From contig OY744464.1 of assembly GCA_963556145.1 (NCBI GenBank), forward strand, positions 1,364,001 to 1,428,000: a stretch of DNA of 64,000 nucleotides, in the 5' to 3' direction. The translations under genes were made by a program, and so were the position numbers. Source of the stretch: Hygrocybe punicea (Eukaryota; Basidiomycota; Agaricomycetes; Agaricales; Hygrophoraceae). A model generated the notes under the pieces. It saw only the letters and a list, made by a program, of their open reading frames with translations, made no database searches and was not told the DNA's origin. Shown here in pieces: positions 1-11,976 of this stretch. Position 1 is the stretch's first letter. Each line of letters opens with the position of its first letter.

Positions 1-116
1 AATAGAATATGTGTGAGCAGATAGCTTCTTTTCAAAGCTAATCATATGAGCTTGGAGTTTCTTGAGAGGTTCTTTTTGTCAGCCAATGATGGTTAGCAGT
101 GTTCATATGCACTTCA

Positions 117-2223
117 GGCTACCCCCAAGCCTGGGCAACTAGTTTCAACTCACTCCTAGTACTGAACCATCTACATGTTGGTACAAGTACTAGGCAGCCC
201 TGGGACAAAACCATCATCCCTGGGACCATACATTGGGACATCCCATTGTCCCTGGTCCAGTATATGGGATGGCCCATGGGATGACATTTGGTGTTGTGGC
301 CCCATGGGACATCCCTACCAGAGGAGGTGTCTGGGGGAATTTGAGACGCCCCTTCCATAGGTATTTAATAGAAAACTCAGAATGATGATAGCATCTAGTT
401 GTAAATTTCAAGGCCTGGTCATGGCCACTATAGGTACCATGGGTGCAATAGCATAGTATAAGATTGTACATGCTTATTCTTTTGAGAGTCACAGAGCTGA
501 TTCTCCTTCAGTTGTTTCCACATATAAAGACAGAAGGAGTAGGAGAGGAAAAGGGCTGGAGATTTTGGGTAATGAGATGGGAAAGAGGAGGGTGTGCTTC
601 TAGTAAACCAATCCCTTGTGCATGTGGCAATCTGAAGCTTGTAGGGGAGTGAGTGAGCAGAGCATGCATAATAAACAAAGAGAAGTGGGGCTACATATGC
701 AGAGGAGGCTGAGCTGAAAATTGAACAAGTGTATTATGAAGAGGATTTGATCAGGATATCAGTGGTTATTACATTATTGGCTGTGCATACAATGGCTGAC
801 TGGGATGCAGATGCAGAGGAGAGATCTAATTTTCAATCTATGTTAAGGTTAGAGTGCTTCTTGAGGAAAGTGGACTTGGGCTTAAAGTAAGGGGACATCT
901 CACAGAGGCTTGGTTGGGACATCCCTCTCAGCTTCTGGGATATCCCTGTGAGCTTGTAGGATGTCCCACAGCCTTCTCTTGGACATTGCTGTCAGCTTGT
1001 GGGATGTCCCACAGTCGGGATGGGATGTTCCCACAGCCTTGTCTGGGACATCCCTCTCAGCCCCCAGCCAGCCTGTGGGACATCCCACAGCTTATCTGGG
1101 ACATCCCTGTCAGCTTGTGGGACATCCCACAGCCTTTTCTGGGATGTCTCACCCTGCTCAGCATCTGCTAAGTAATCATACCAATAAATCATTATATCAT
1201 ATGTTATAACATAATTTTAAATAATTTACATTTAGCAACTTAAAATAGACATTGCAAATCACATAATTATTTGGCTTAATTATATACATATCTACATTAT
1301 ATTATCAGAGGATGAGGGTGGGAGGTGGTGGTGGTGGTGGTGGAGAGAAGAGGAGAGGGGGAAATGACCAGGGGGAATGGAGAGGGTGAGCAAGGGGAGA
1401 AGGGCAGGAGGTGGATGGGAGGGGGTGGCAGGGGGCAGGAGATAGGCAGGGGGAGAAGGGGCAGAGGAGAGGGAAACGGGGGGAAGGGGAAGGAAACGGG
1501 AGGGAAACGGGGGGGACCTAAAAAATTACATACCAGGGTTACCTACATGTCCATGCCCCTCCGCGTCGCCCTCGTCGTCGTCGTCATTCCCATCTGGCCC
1601 CGTTCCCATTCGTGTTGCCATAGCCGTCCCGTTTGCCGTCCCTCACCATTTCCGTCCTCGCCGTCCCCATTGTCGTCGTCCTCATTGTCGCAGTCTCCGT
1701 TGTCGTCATCCCATTCCCTCATCCCGGCCGTCCTCGTTTCTGTTGCCTGTTGTCCCCGTCCCCGTTCCCGTCCTCGCTGTCCTTGTCATCGTCCTCGTTG
1801 TCCCCATCCTCGTCGCCGTCGTTGTCATTGTCGTCCCCGTTCCCGTGTGGTGGCCCACGGCCGTCGGCCCCATGCCATTCGTGTTGTCGTTGCCATCCCA
1901 TTTGCCGTCCCGTCCTTGCCGTTTCCGTCCTCGTTGTCCCTGTTGCCGTCGTCCTCGTTGTCCCGGTCTCATTGTCCTCGTCATCCCGTTCCCTCATCAT
2001 TTCTGTCGCCAGTCATCCGTTGCCCCCATCCCCGTCCCCGTGCTCGCTGTCCTCGTCGTCATCCTCGTCGTCGTCCCCATTGCCATCATCCTTGTTGTCT
2101 CGGGCTCCGTGGTCCTCGTGGTCCCGTTCCCCCGTCCCCGTCGTCCTCGTTTCCGTTGTCCGTTGTCCCCATGCCCGTCCCCATGCCCGCTGCCCATGCC
2201 CGCTGTCCTCGTCTTCGTTGGCC
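117..2223. repeat. Duplicated repeat block, copy A
   Basis: This stretch matches 15931 to about 18300 in the same orientation and order: a start reading GGCTACCCCC, a region rich in GGGACATCCC palindromes, an A+T-rich spacer, a purine tract (about 1320-1510), then a pyrimidine-rich tract built on GTCC and CGTC (about 1555-2223). The left edge is sharp, because sequence before 117 and before 15931 is unrelated. The long open frames here are low-complexity and open in several frames at once, so I do not call them genes. The class of element is unknown; it could be a large non-autonomous transposon or a segmental duplication. Confidence 0.7.
880..1150. repeat. Palindromic GGGACATCCC minisatellite, array 1
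   Basis: About six degenerate copies of a roughly 40-bp unit, each with one or two copies of GGGACATCCC or GGGATGTCCC, sequences close to their own reverse complement. The same array is at 16735-17045. Confidence 0.75.
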
Positions 2224-2423
2224 NNNNNNNNNNNNNNNNNNNNNNNNNNNNNNNNNNNNNNNNNNNNNNNNNNNNNNNNNNNNNNNNNNNNNNNNNNNNN
2301 NNNNNNNNNNNNNNNNNNNNNNNNNNNNNNNNNNNNNNNNNNNNNNNNNNNNNNNNNNNNNNNNNNNNNNNNNNNNNNNNNNNNNNNNNNNNNNNNNNNN
2401 NNNNNNNNNNNNNNNNNNNNNNN
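2224..2423. other. Assembly gap (200 N)
   Basis: Two hundred consecutive N. The round length suggests a placeholder, so the true distance is unknown. It lies between the pyrimidine-rich tract and an inverted repeat, both hard to assemble. Confidence 0.99.
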
Positions 2424-2681
2424 CAAAATTAATTCTAGGAGTACTAAGGAAAGTGTACATTGTGTTCCAGACAAGTGCCTGGTAGTTGGTGTGGCAAGGA
2501 ATGTGTGGTAGCCAAAATTGATTTGGAGCTTTGCGGACAATCAAAAAGTCCGTATAAGCAGACACAATCAGTGACAAGTTCATCACATTTTGGCTCCAAC
2601 ATATTCCCTGCCACACCAACTACCAGGCACTTGTCTGGAACACAATGTACACTTTCCTTAGTACTCCTAGAATTAATTTTG
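2424..2681. repeat. Inverted repeat with arms of about 93 bp beside the gap
   Basis: The left arm (about 2424-2517) recurs as its reverse complement at about 2589-2681 with only a few differences, around a spacer of about 70 bp. The left arm may continue into the N gap. It could be a hairpin-type insertion or a fold-back misassembly next to the gap. Confidence 0.75.
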
Positions 2682-2689
2682 GATTTTTC

Positions 2690-3900
2690 AGACATGTACT
2701 CGCAAAGTTAGCTGTTTAAGGGTCCAATTTTGGCAGAGGCATAAAATGCATTGTGAATATCTCCCAATATAAAATGAAATAAAATACAAAAACTCCTCTC
2801 AGGGTAGGTATATCATACCTACATCTCTTCAGAGTCTTGCCCTGGCCATTGAGGTGTTGTAGTATATATAATAATAATAAGAAAATCCAGCCACTCTTCC
2901 CTATATGGCAACTCGACCCCGTTTTGGATATCGGCAAATTCCGGTTGAAATTCTCGCGCGCGAGTTCAACAACACTTGTCGTTTTCAACAACGACACGAC
3001 AACGGGTGCGGATGCCAGAGCACCCCAGGTAAGTATTCTATTTATCTTGTTCATTTATTCTACTGACTATTTAAACACTTGTAGGTTTTTTAACCCGCAC
3101 CAAACGAACGCGAACGCAACAGCAACAACAAGTAGATGCGGTGCGGGCGACAAGGAGACGGAGGACGCAGCCGTGAACAGGAGCAACCCAGGACGACCAT
3201 GACAGCAAGACCGAGGACGACGGGAATGACGACGACGGGGTGAACGAACGAACGCGACGACGGCGTGAAGGGGAATACGACAACGGTAACCGGGAACCAC
3301 GACAACGGGAAGACGACAATTGGCAGGGCCAACGAAGACGAGGACAGCGGGCACGGGCACGGGGACGACGGAAACGAGGACGACCGGGACGGCAGAATGG
3401 GACGATGAGGACCACGGAGCCCAACGATGACGACGATGGCCCTGCCAACACCAACAGGGCGGCCAACGCCCAACCATGACGACGACGGCCCCACTAACGC
3501 CCTAAAGACCCCCAACGAAGACGGTGGCCTCAACACTGCCCAAGCCACACCCAACAGGGCTGCCAACACCCCACCAATGCCAAAGGGCCGCCAACGCCCA
3601 ATGACGACGACGACGGCCCCACCAACGCCCAAAGGGGCCCTCAACGACGACTGGGGTTCCAACAACACCCAAGCCACACCCAATAGGGCCGCCAACGCCC
3701 AAAAACAATGCTGACGGCCCCACCAACGCCCAATGACGACGGCAACGGCCCCACCACTGCCGTAAAGGGCCCCCAGCCAACACCCAACGATGACAGCGGC
3801 CCCACTGACGCCCAACACGGCCCAACGACGATGGCGATGGCCCTCACGGCCCCAATGACGAGCCCACCAGTAGGGCATCAACACCTCGCGAAACATGCCG
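2690..3900 (+). repeat. Gene-like low-complexity part of block A, with a candidate intron
   Basis: The first part resembles about 21600-22290 in block B: an A+T-rich lead, a stretch with TATGGCAACTCG, and a candidate intron with GTAAGT donor and TAG acceptor (about 3029-3084). After that the sequence is a CAACGCCC/GACGACGG repeat that stays open in several frames. Two diverged copies keep an intron at the same place, which suggests a once-transcribed unit. I recognise no protein domain. Confidence 0.35.
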
Positions 3901-4305
3901 CCGCATCAATTGATGCGTGTGCCGGCTTCACAAGGTATGTAGCCATCTTACTGGGTGTGGGACTGATGCCAGCAACATCAGAATGTTCCCTTATAATAAG
4001 CTTACTGTAAATATATAAGATTGCTTAGAATAAAATTAAAACTTCATGACTACATATACTAGGACCGTTAAAGTCACCAACCCCAGACCGATGCCCAAGG
4101 AATAGTGGAGAGGCCACCCTCCCCACTGGTGACAGTCAAGGCTAGAATTGGATGCTCACAACCATCCAGAGGCTGCACCCAAACCAGGACTTCCGTGCCC
4201 TGGCATCAAGCAGAGAAATTCGGCTCTCTCTGCTGGGGTGAGTGGACTGGAAGTCAAAGAGCACTGGGGGCCAAACACGAAGGTTTCAGGGTTTTTAATT
4301 GAAAC

Positions 4306-4395
4306 TGAACAATCACATGATCTTAAACATGTGATTTTTGACGTGGCTAATTCCCAATCACATGACCTTAAACATGTGATTTTTGACGTGAGAAT
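4306..4395. repeat. Direct repeat carrying ATCACATG/CATGTGAT
   Basis: Two near-identical tandem copies of a unit of about 50 bp. Each contains ATCACATG followed by CATGTGAT, so each can form a short hairpin. No gene is associated. Confidence 0.6.
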
Positions 4396-4916
4396 TAGCC
4401 ATGTCACTTATGAGTTTACTCCAAGTCTGAGTTACTACACTAGCAATCTTGCACAAACTCTGTTTCAACTTTCTGAAGTTCATTCAAGCTCTTACCCACT
4501 CTTACCCTCTAGTCTACCATATACTGAACAATTGCCTGAGCTACTGAGGAAATTCAGACAATTCTCAAGGCCACTACAACAAATATGTTCCTACCACAAA
4601 CTGCTAATATTGTTTTGGAAAAAGAATGGTGCAAAGGTGGACTTGTTAAAATTGTTCTACTTGTACTGGGATTGAAGGAATGGGGAATTCAAATTCATGG
4701 GAAGGCAGCACATGAAAAATGGATAAAAGTTCAGCTAGAGGTAAAGTCAGTGTTTCAGAAATTTTTATCTGCTGAAAAATTGTAAGTGATTATTGGTGGA
4801 TATGGTCAATAAAAACACTAATATCAGAAATTAGAAAGGAGTCTAAAATGCATATGGATTAAGAAGAGGCAAATGAGGAGGACCATCAAAAAAGAAATGA
4901 CAAGGCATACATATTT

Positions 4917-5276
4917 ATTGCTATTTGCAGGTATTTTGGCACGTGAAATAATCACAAGATTTTGATGTTGAAAACATCAAAATTTAACTCCTTCAGTTTT
5001 CAGCAGAATCAGATGATTAGATTGGCTCACTTGTAGAGCAATAACAAATGCATAAAAATCCACATGTTGAATATAGTCATTTATAAGCCAAACTGAGTAT
5101 ATATCAAACAAATTATTTCATTTGTATTACTAGCAGCTAGGAATCAGAATGTACTGCAATTTTGCCTATCTAATCACCTGATCCTGCCCAAACCCAAAGG
5201 AGTTAAAATTGAAATGTTGAAAACATCATAAATTTGTGATTATATTACATGTGCCAAAATAACTGCAAATAGCAAT
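4917..5276. mobile_element. MITE-like element with long terminal inverted repeats
   Basis: The left end starts ATTGCTATTTGCAG and the right end is its reverse complement. The inverted similarity runs inward about 75-80 bp with scattered differences, and there is no coding capacity. Flanks read TATTT and GATTT, so a target duplication is not clear. It looks like a non-autonomous DNA transposon; superfamily undecided. Confidence 0.6.
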
Positions 5277-5539
5277 GATTTCTCTACAAGTGATGAACAG
5301 AAATAGGGGTTCTATCATTCTGTGAATGTAATGAGAATAGAAACATGAAATATGGAACTTATAAATTGTATGTTGAAGTATATGATACTTTGTGAAGAAT
5401 ACACAGTGGTATTATCTTTTTTGATGAATATAAATCTGTAAATAGCAGCAAATAAATAGTGAATTAATTATATAAACCAAACGATAATCTTCACCAGAAA
5501 TTTTGCATTTGTGGAGGTGCATCAGCCTAGAAAATAGTG

Positions 5540-6110
5540 GGTGCAGGAGATATGCTGATAACATCAGCCTAGGCCATCCCAGTGGGGCCTGAAGTTATCC
5601 TGGGAAATCAGCCTAGATCATCCCAGTTGGGTCAGGATATATCCTGAGAAAATCAGCCTAGATCAAATCAGCCTGAACCATGTCCAGGGAAATGCAGGGG
5701 TAATCCCAGGATACATTTGTCTGTATCCGTACTCATACTTGCCACAGATACGGATGCAATATCCACGGATTTTACCCACGGATTCCCGATCAAAATGAGC
5801 CGGAGATCACCTGAAACGGTCAAGAATTGACTGAGATAGAGTCCAATCAATGTTTAGTCTCTATCTCAGTCAATTCTTGACCGTTTTGGATGATCTCCGG
5901 CTCATTTTGAAGCCCACGAATACGAGAATCTGTATCCGTACTCGTACTCTTAAGAGTACGGATACCTGCAGAAAAGGATTTACCCTTATCCCTGCATTTC
6001 CCTAACCATGTCAGTTGGGCCAGGATATATCCTGAGAACCTCAGCCTAGACCATGTCAGTTGGGCCAGAATATATCTCAGCCTGATTCAGCTATCCCCAA
6101 GTCAGTTGGG
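5540..6110. repeat. Tandem repeat with CAGCCTAGA...CAGTTGGG units
   Basis: Degenerate copies of a unit of about 45-50 bp containing TCAGCCTAGA, a CAGTTGGG-like core and ATATATCCTGAG. The array is split by the hairpin element at 5685-6004, so it predates that insertion. Confidence 0.65.
5685..6004. mobile_element. hAT-type fold-back MITE with exact 8-bp target duplication
   Basis: The element runs from CAGGGAAATGC to its complementary end GCATTTCCCTA and is flanked on both sides by ACCATGTC (5677-5684 and 6005-6012). An 8-bp duplication and YARNG-type ends (CAGGG, TAGGG) are hallmarks of hAT transposons. The interior is also nearly palindromic: arms at about 5796-5840 and 5862-5906 can pair, so much of the 320 bp folds into a hairpin. 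There is no coding capacity; mobility would need a transposase in trans. Confidence 0.85.
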
Positions 6111-6831
6111 TGATCTCATTTTCAGGCATCCCATCTCAGTTGGTAATATCTTGCTGAATCTGGTGTGCTGGTACGACGGTCGCCGATTCAAGGAGTCCTC
6201 TTTACGACAGCTCTCAATTTTGGAAGTAAACACCCTCAATGAAACAACGATCATCGATATCCTTCATATCAATGATGTCCGTTTTTGGCTCACTAGTCTC
6301 CGAGTGCGTTTACCCCAGTCCCAGGAGGTCACTCCAGAAGTGTGCAGGTTCCCTGTTCGTCTTCTGGGATTATGTACATCACTTGTGGACTTTTCTTATA
6401 CATCGCTGGCACCCACTGATATTTTCATGCATCTCCCACCATCACTCCAGAGCCTCGAACTCGCTATAGTTATCTTCGACCCCACCATCACCTCTGAACC
6501 AGCCTCAATGCTTTCATCAGCAGATCCCATTCTAAGCCATCTCCAGCAGCAGCTAGGTCTGCCACCTGGTGTTTCGAGTCTCTGGAGCCTGTCAGTCATT
6601 TGGAGAATGTGTACTGGGTATGCGGGACCAACATTGCACCACTGCAGCCCCACCAAGAACGAGAGTGGAGACGCCTTAACATTTCATAGAGTGATGATCA
6701 CAGTAAACTGCGATCTGTGTGCAAAGATAACGGGATTACTCTGGACTGCACCTTTTGGATTGACATATTTCATTTTCATTTTACTTAGAATTTCTACAGG
6801 TCGGGGTTGGAGTATTACGCTGATATGGTAG
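6106..6831 (+). pseudogene. F-box/leucine-rich-repeat-like protein relic
   Basis: An open frame of 241 codons starts inside the tandem repeat, so its first residues are unlikely to be real. From about 6150 it has the spacing of Agaricomycete F-box/LRR proteins: leucine pairs and the phrase HLPPSLQSLEL near codon 105. Near 6650 the better-looking frame shifts to one reading EWRRL and GITLDC, the sort of ending such proteins have, and that frame contains a stop. The likely role was substrate recognition in an SCF ubiquitin ligase. The assignment is tentative; it could be an unrelated open frame. Confidence 0.3.
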
Positions 6832-9080
6832 ATCCCGAAACCATGAATGGTCGACCTCATACATTGAGCGGGCAGAAATTATGCGATAATTCAGTTCTTG
6901 TTGTAAATGGTAATACTACCCATCCATCAAGCATAGTACAACAAAACGAATACTAGTAAGCCATGAGATTAGTTGGGGGCAAGTAACTGTACTAATATTA
7001 GTACTGTTGCAGGCTCACCAATATTTGCCGATCAATGCAAGTCCGAAAACGTAAAAAATTGGGTGGTCAGCGCTTGAGCACAACCAATGGTGAAGAAATG
7101 CCTCCTGAGAAAGGGTAGGAATCTAGCTGTCGACTGCCCTCAATCCCTAACCTAAATTCATTTGAGACTGTCAACCCAACTTATCCAAGTCTGGAAACCT
7201 CTCCTACTGAGGTTCCAATTAAGACTCGCTGAGAGATGGTCACCGGTCTTGGTATCCATCCACTCTCTCCAATTTCCGTCGGGATGATGACAGTTAAAAT
7301 ACAACATAAGGGAGCGCCATCCTGTTTGTTACTCAGTCCCGGAATATCCTTGAGTTTGACAGTGATGTCGGATGGTGCACTATCTTGGATGTGGGGCAAG
7401 CCTGGATAGACGATATGTGTGACCTGTTCATTCCCTCGATCTTTGACAAAATGGCCTTTCGCTGTTGAGTAATAATGTCCACTTTTGCGAGGTAGTCCAC
7501 TTTTCGTAGCATGTTGCACACTGCATGATCGTTCCATCTTCGTGATCTTTTAATGTATCCAGTCCAGATTGTTGTGTAGATATTGGACAGCGATCAGACA
7601 GGTCAGTGATCAATAATCATACCTTGTCTTGATCTGCAGAAGAGGTGGCAAAAAAAACACAAAACCGGGGTGGGGAACACCTGCACTTCCCACTATACAA
7701 TGCTTATAAAGCTGGACGGTGTCATGACCCCAAATGGTTTTGGGTGTAATGTCATGGGTTTACTATCGGACCATGGACTTAGATATTTAAGTGCAACACT
7801 ATGGATGCACACCTACACTCATTAGTACCCATTCTATGCCTTTCCACATTACGCATGCTGGTGAACAGACACAAATAGCATATATGCTTACTTTTATATC
7901 ATTTACTATAGCTTCACTAGCAATGCCCAGACCTAGCCGTTTATGTATGGTGCACAGAGGCACATCCCCCACTCATTAGTATTTATTATATATTTCTCTG
8001 TATTGCACATGCAAGGAGACAAGCCCAACTAGCGTTCCGACCTATATTAGTAGTAATGGATTGATTACAAATCTTGTTTACTTGTATTGATCAAAAGCGG
8101 CTCAGCTAGATAATGGGAAATGATTAGATAAGATGTGAACAAGAGGATGATAAGATAGTGATAAGATAGGATGCATCAGAGAGTGATTGTGATAGTCTGC
8201 TTACATAAAGACAATGGTCTATTGTTCTGAGCAGTCCTTTGTTCTAAACAGTCCAAATGGAGATAGAGCCCATTGTTCACAGCCTCTTTGATGCCATCCA
8301 TTGTTCTCATGACTCAGTCCTATTGTTCTCACTTTCCCATTGTTCTCAGTCCCCCTATTTATACTGTTGGAGAACAATGGGCCCCCCAAATTCCAGTAGT
8401 CAGTAGGATTTCCCCCCTCACCACTCAGTAGTCACTCTTAGTTGGGTTCACACAGTGTGATCCCTCATTCTTTTAGTACTAGTAGTTACTCATTGTAGTA
8501 GCTAGTGCTTGCAATCCAGTCTAGTTCACTCTTATTCTATCATTCTCTGAGTTCCCCTTGTCATCAAGGAGACTTCACTCAGTTCACTCAGTCCAATCAA
8601 TTCATTAGTCAGCATTAGTCAGCTAGATACACTTCTAAGGTTAAGGTTTCATCCTAAACAAAACAGAGTATTCAAAAGGTATTAAAGATATCCCTGAACT
8701 AGTAGCCAATGTGCATTTGAAGCTTCGGATTTAAGTCAGATATTATAATACCCAGAGATACTCTTGATTGAATAGGCCCTGTAGCCAAAACCGTCCATAT
8801 TCAACTGGTGAATATTGTTATCAGTATTCATTAGTTCATATTTTACGAGTCCCTATAAGGGAATCATTCTATACAGTGGATTTTTCAACTCAGGGTCACA
8901 CTCTAATTTGCCAAGGCATGGGAACAAAATTTCCAAACTGTGGGAACAATTTTGAAGTCCTGGGAATAACTATGAAACCGTGTGACTGGGCGGAGTTGAG
9001 TGTGAGAATTTGTTGTCCCAATCAGCAAGAACAATAAGGCAGCCGGATCACAGCAGCCAATGTGGAAATGGGTAGTGTTA
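6832..9080. other. Intergenic, nothing firm; LTR-like stretch near 8200-8640
   Basis: I find no gene I can name. An open frame of 118 codons at 7181-7537 on the minus strand has no recognisable motif. At about 8200-8390 the phrase CATTGTTCTCA is repeated, followed by a TATA-like CTATTTATA and then its inverse GAGAACAATGGG. This resembles an LTR promoter region, but I cannot identify both ends or a target duplication. Confidence 0.3.
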
Positions 9081-9129
9081 TATCATTTTGGTATTACAAT
9101 TGCAATCGGTTTCTTATAATAATCACATG

Positions 9130-10300
9130 CATTGGTAATGCAATGCACTGTGTATGAATGAACAATATGTCAGTGGTATCTGTCATGTAGCTATATCTAC
9201 TGTGTGTATTAGAATTGTTGATAATGAAAAGAGGTCGAACAGTGTTCATTGTACACCTGTCACACAGGTCCAGAGATGTTTGGTGAGTGTTTGGTAGGTG
9301 TCCCAGCCTTAAGCTGGGCATTCCCTTGCACAAACATCTGTACAGTGTTTTCGATGGACATGTTTGGTGCATGTCAGTAAACCAGTGTGACTAGATATAC
9401 TGCACTGAACACATCGAACATGTTTGCTGTGTTCGGTGGACATGTTGCATGTCAGTAAACTGGTAGGACCAGATATACTACACCAAACACATCGAACATG
9501 TTTGGTGTGTTTGGTGGACATGTTTGGTGCATGTCAGTAAACTGGTATGACCAGATATACTACACTGAAAACATCGAACATCTTCAGTGTGTTCGGTCGA
9601 CATGTTCAGTGCATGTCAGTAAATCGGTGGGACCAGATATACAGCACCAAAAACAATGAACATCTTCGCTGTGTTCAGTGGACATGTTTGGTGCATCTCA
9701 GTAAACCAGTGTGACTAGATATACTGCACCGAACACATCGAACATGTTCGGTAAGTGTTCTGTAAGTGTTCGGTAGGTGTCCCAGCCTTAATCTTGGGCA
9801 TTCCCCTTGCACACACATCTGTACGAACAATGTATTGGATGTATCTGCAATGTAGATGCATGTACAATGTGCATTAGAATTAGTGATAATACAAGCAGTG
9901 ACTATTTGTCACACAGGTCCAAAGGTGTTCGGTAAGTGTTCGGTAGGTGTTCCAGTTTTCATCTGAGACATTCCCAATGCACAAACCACTGTATGAACAG
10001 CATATTGGATGTGTCTGTGATGTAGCAATATTTAATATGCACTTTGAAATCATTAACAATGCAAGCAGTGCTTACTCATTTAACAGGTAGAACAATGTAT
10101 CAGAAAGCATTCAGCAAGCTTCCCAGGTATAACATGGTCTTTCAGCTTCAATGCTGGGCAATGCCATTGTACAAACAGTAGTATGACCTGTATATTGGAC
10201 GGGTCTGTACTATTGCTATATAACCTTGCAATGCACATCATACTTAATACATTCTCAATACTGGTACAATAAGCTGAATGGTTTTCAGCAAATCATTGGG
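9130..10300 (+). repeat. Degenerate repeat of about 175 bp upstream of the Helitron end
   Basis: A motif reading roughly ATATTGGATGTATCTG, then ATTRGAATTGTTGATAAT, recurs near 9160, 9830, 10000 and 10180. The last three are spaced 169-180 bp. An 80-bp palindromic minisatellite interrupts the array at 9345-9775. The same repeat in reverse orientation flanks the Ty3 element at 53640-54006 and 63861-64000. It carries no coding signal. Confidence 0.6.
9345..9775 (+). repeat. TTCGGTG palindromic minisatellite, array 1
   Basis: About five copies of an 80-84 bp unit: ACYAGATATACT, then a near-perfect palindrome centred on CATG (ACACATCGAACATG and its partner), then a CATGTCAGTAAAC spacer. Closely related units form a second array at 46442-47055. 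Confidence 0.75.
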
Positions 10301-10599
10301 CCAGTGACTCAGGCACAGTATGCAGCATTGCAGTGCAACAGAAACTGTCTGTTCCATAAATTCCATGCATGCATGCCACACCTATCTTGATCATGTGTGC
10401 TGGAAATGGTTCAGGTGTCCATATTGTTGATTCTGGTACTCATCAAAACCAGCAATCTTATCAAAGTGATTCCAATAGCAGTGCAATTGGTATCATTGTG
10501 CATGGGATTATTTCTACAGTACTCACAGGAGGTTGTTCCTGACCTGACAAATAATTCAGATACTTAGCATTTCTGGATATACTTACTACACATTCTGTG

Positions 10600-10941
10600 A
10601 AATCTTCAGAGTAACTATGACTAATAATAAAGTAGTAAGGTAGTTAGTTATATATCTGCCAACTTGAACACTGCAAACTTGATATGAAAGATGTCAATTT
10701 GGGATCTGATATTGGGTCATGACAAATTGGAAGGAACAGGCTATAATCAATTAATATCATTGTAGTATGGTATCAGAATGGTATCTGACTAGCATCAGTA
10801 TGTAATAATAAAGGAAATATCAATAACTTCGCAAATATTTATTATCATAGAAGGGTAATAATACTGTATTATTTGTATATTCTCATTACTAAAAAGGGAC
10901 AAGTAACCTGCCATGCAAAGCAATGGCCCACACCCCACTAG
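10600..10941 (+). mobile_element. Helitron 3' terminal fragment (decayed copy, plus orientation)
   Basis: The last 45 bases (about 10897-10941) nearly match the reverse complement of 35351-35395. They include the imperfect hairpin GCCATGCAAAGCAATGGC and end in CTAG followed by host T, the classic Helitron 3' end (CTRR, inserted between A and T). Upstream, about 10740-10890 aligns with the last coding bases of the Helitron protein at 35420 onward, for example a WYQNGI-like stretch where the other copy reads VWFHDGI, but with stops. The 5' end is not found. This is a relic of the same family as the minus-strand copy. Confidence 0.75.
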
Positions 10942-11015
10942 TTTATATTCCAGTAGTGAATATTAGTATTTTCAGTACATCACACACCCAATTGCTATTC
11001 ATACCTACTCAAAGT

Positions 11016-11976
11016 TAAGGCAAGGCACGGGTATACCGCGGGTCAGAATTCCCGACACCGCACCCGTACCCACGGAAACCGTACTCGCTCCGATGACGGG
11101 TACAACCCGTACCCATTATCTGCGGGTACCCGCTGTGTTCCATCCTAACTACCTCACGAACAACGGGGATGCGTCAATTGATGCGCTCCGTCTGTTTTCG
11201 CGAGGTTGGGTTGGGGCCAGGGACTTTTCATGGGCGTCCCCGCGTGTTAACTACCTTGCGAACAACGGGAGCACGTCAATTGACGTGCTCCGTCTGTTTT
11301 CGCGAGGTTGGATGGGGCCGGGGACTTTCCATGGGCGTCCGCGCATGCTAACTACCTCGCGAACAACAGGGACGCGTCAATTGACGCGCTCCGTCTGTTT
11401 TTGCGAGGTTGGATGGGGCTGGGGACTTTCCATGGGCGTCCGCACGTCAATTGACGCGGCCGGAGCGTGTTTGCGAGGTGGGACCGTTGTTGCTGTGTCC
11501 GTCTTCGTCCTCGCCTCGTCCATTCCCCTCGTTAGCCGATGTCATTGGGACTGGATTGGGGGGATGTACCTGGGCCGGTAGGTGGGCGCACCACCCTCCC
11601 GGCTTTCCTTTCTATTGTTGTCGTCGCCGTCGCGACTTTGGTGGTTCGTTTTTGGCGTGCGGGGTTGTCGTGGTTGTCGTTGTCATTGTTGTTCGTGGGT
11701 TTTCTTGTTGTCGTTGTTGTTGTGTTTGCGCTTGTCACGGTTGTGGTAGCAAATATCACGCGAACTTAGCAAAAGTAAAGAAATTAATGTGAAAAATAAA
11801 GTAAATAACAAAGAAAAAACCTACCTGGGGCTTGGGTTGACAGACCCGTGAAAACCCGTCACCCGCGGATAATGGGTACGGTTTTGACAAGGTGTGCAAA
11901 CCGAAACACCGTACCCGAACCCGAATTACCCATTTTGGAATAACCGCGGGTAAACCCGTACCCGTGCTGTGCCCTA
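11016..11976. mobile_element. hAT-type non-autonomous element with exact 8-bp target duplication
   Basis: The ends are TAAGGCAAGGCACGGGTA and the complement of TAGGGCACAGCACGGGTA (15 of 18 identical). The flanks are CTCAAAGT on both sides (11008-11015 and 11977-11984). Repeated GGGTAC/CGCGGGT motifs lie just inside both ends, as in many hAT elements. Three to four tandem copies of a 90-bp unit (about 11150-11470) each contain CGTCAATTGACG-like palindromes and CTCCGTCTGTTTTCGCGAGG. No transposase is encoded; the G+T-rich open frames near 11530-11790 are low-complexity. Confidence 0.88.

Noticed and set aside
1325..2223. Open frames of 200-390 codons in the pyrimidine-rich tract, and similar ones at 17223-18353 and 20555-21589
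   Set aside because: They are low-complexity, open in three or more frames at once, and some run across the N gap.
9345..9775. Could the palindromic arrays (also 46442-47055) be CRISPR arrays?
   Set aside because: The units vary in length and sequence, spacers are not unique, and the genome is fungal.
7720..10724. TGTCATGACCC at 7720 and its inverse GGGTCATGACA at 10714, looking like the ends of a 3-kb LTR
   Set aside because: The right motif lies in sequence adjoining the Helitron coding relic, there is no target duplication, and the match stops after 11 bases.
10755..10785. TGGTATCAGA resembling a plant-type copia primer binding site
   Set aside because: It sits within the Helitron coding relic and no LTR end precedes it.
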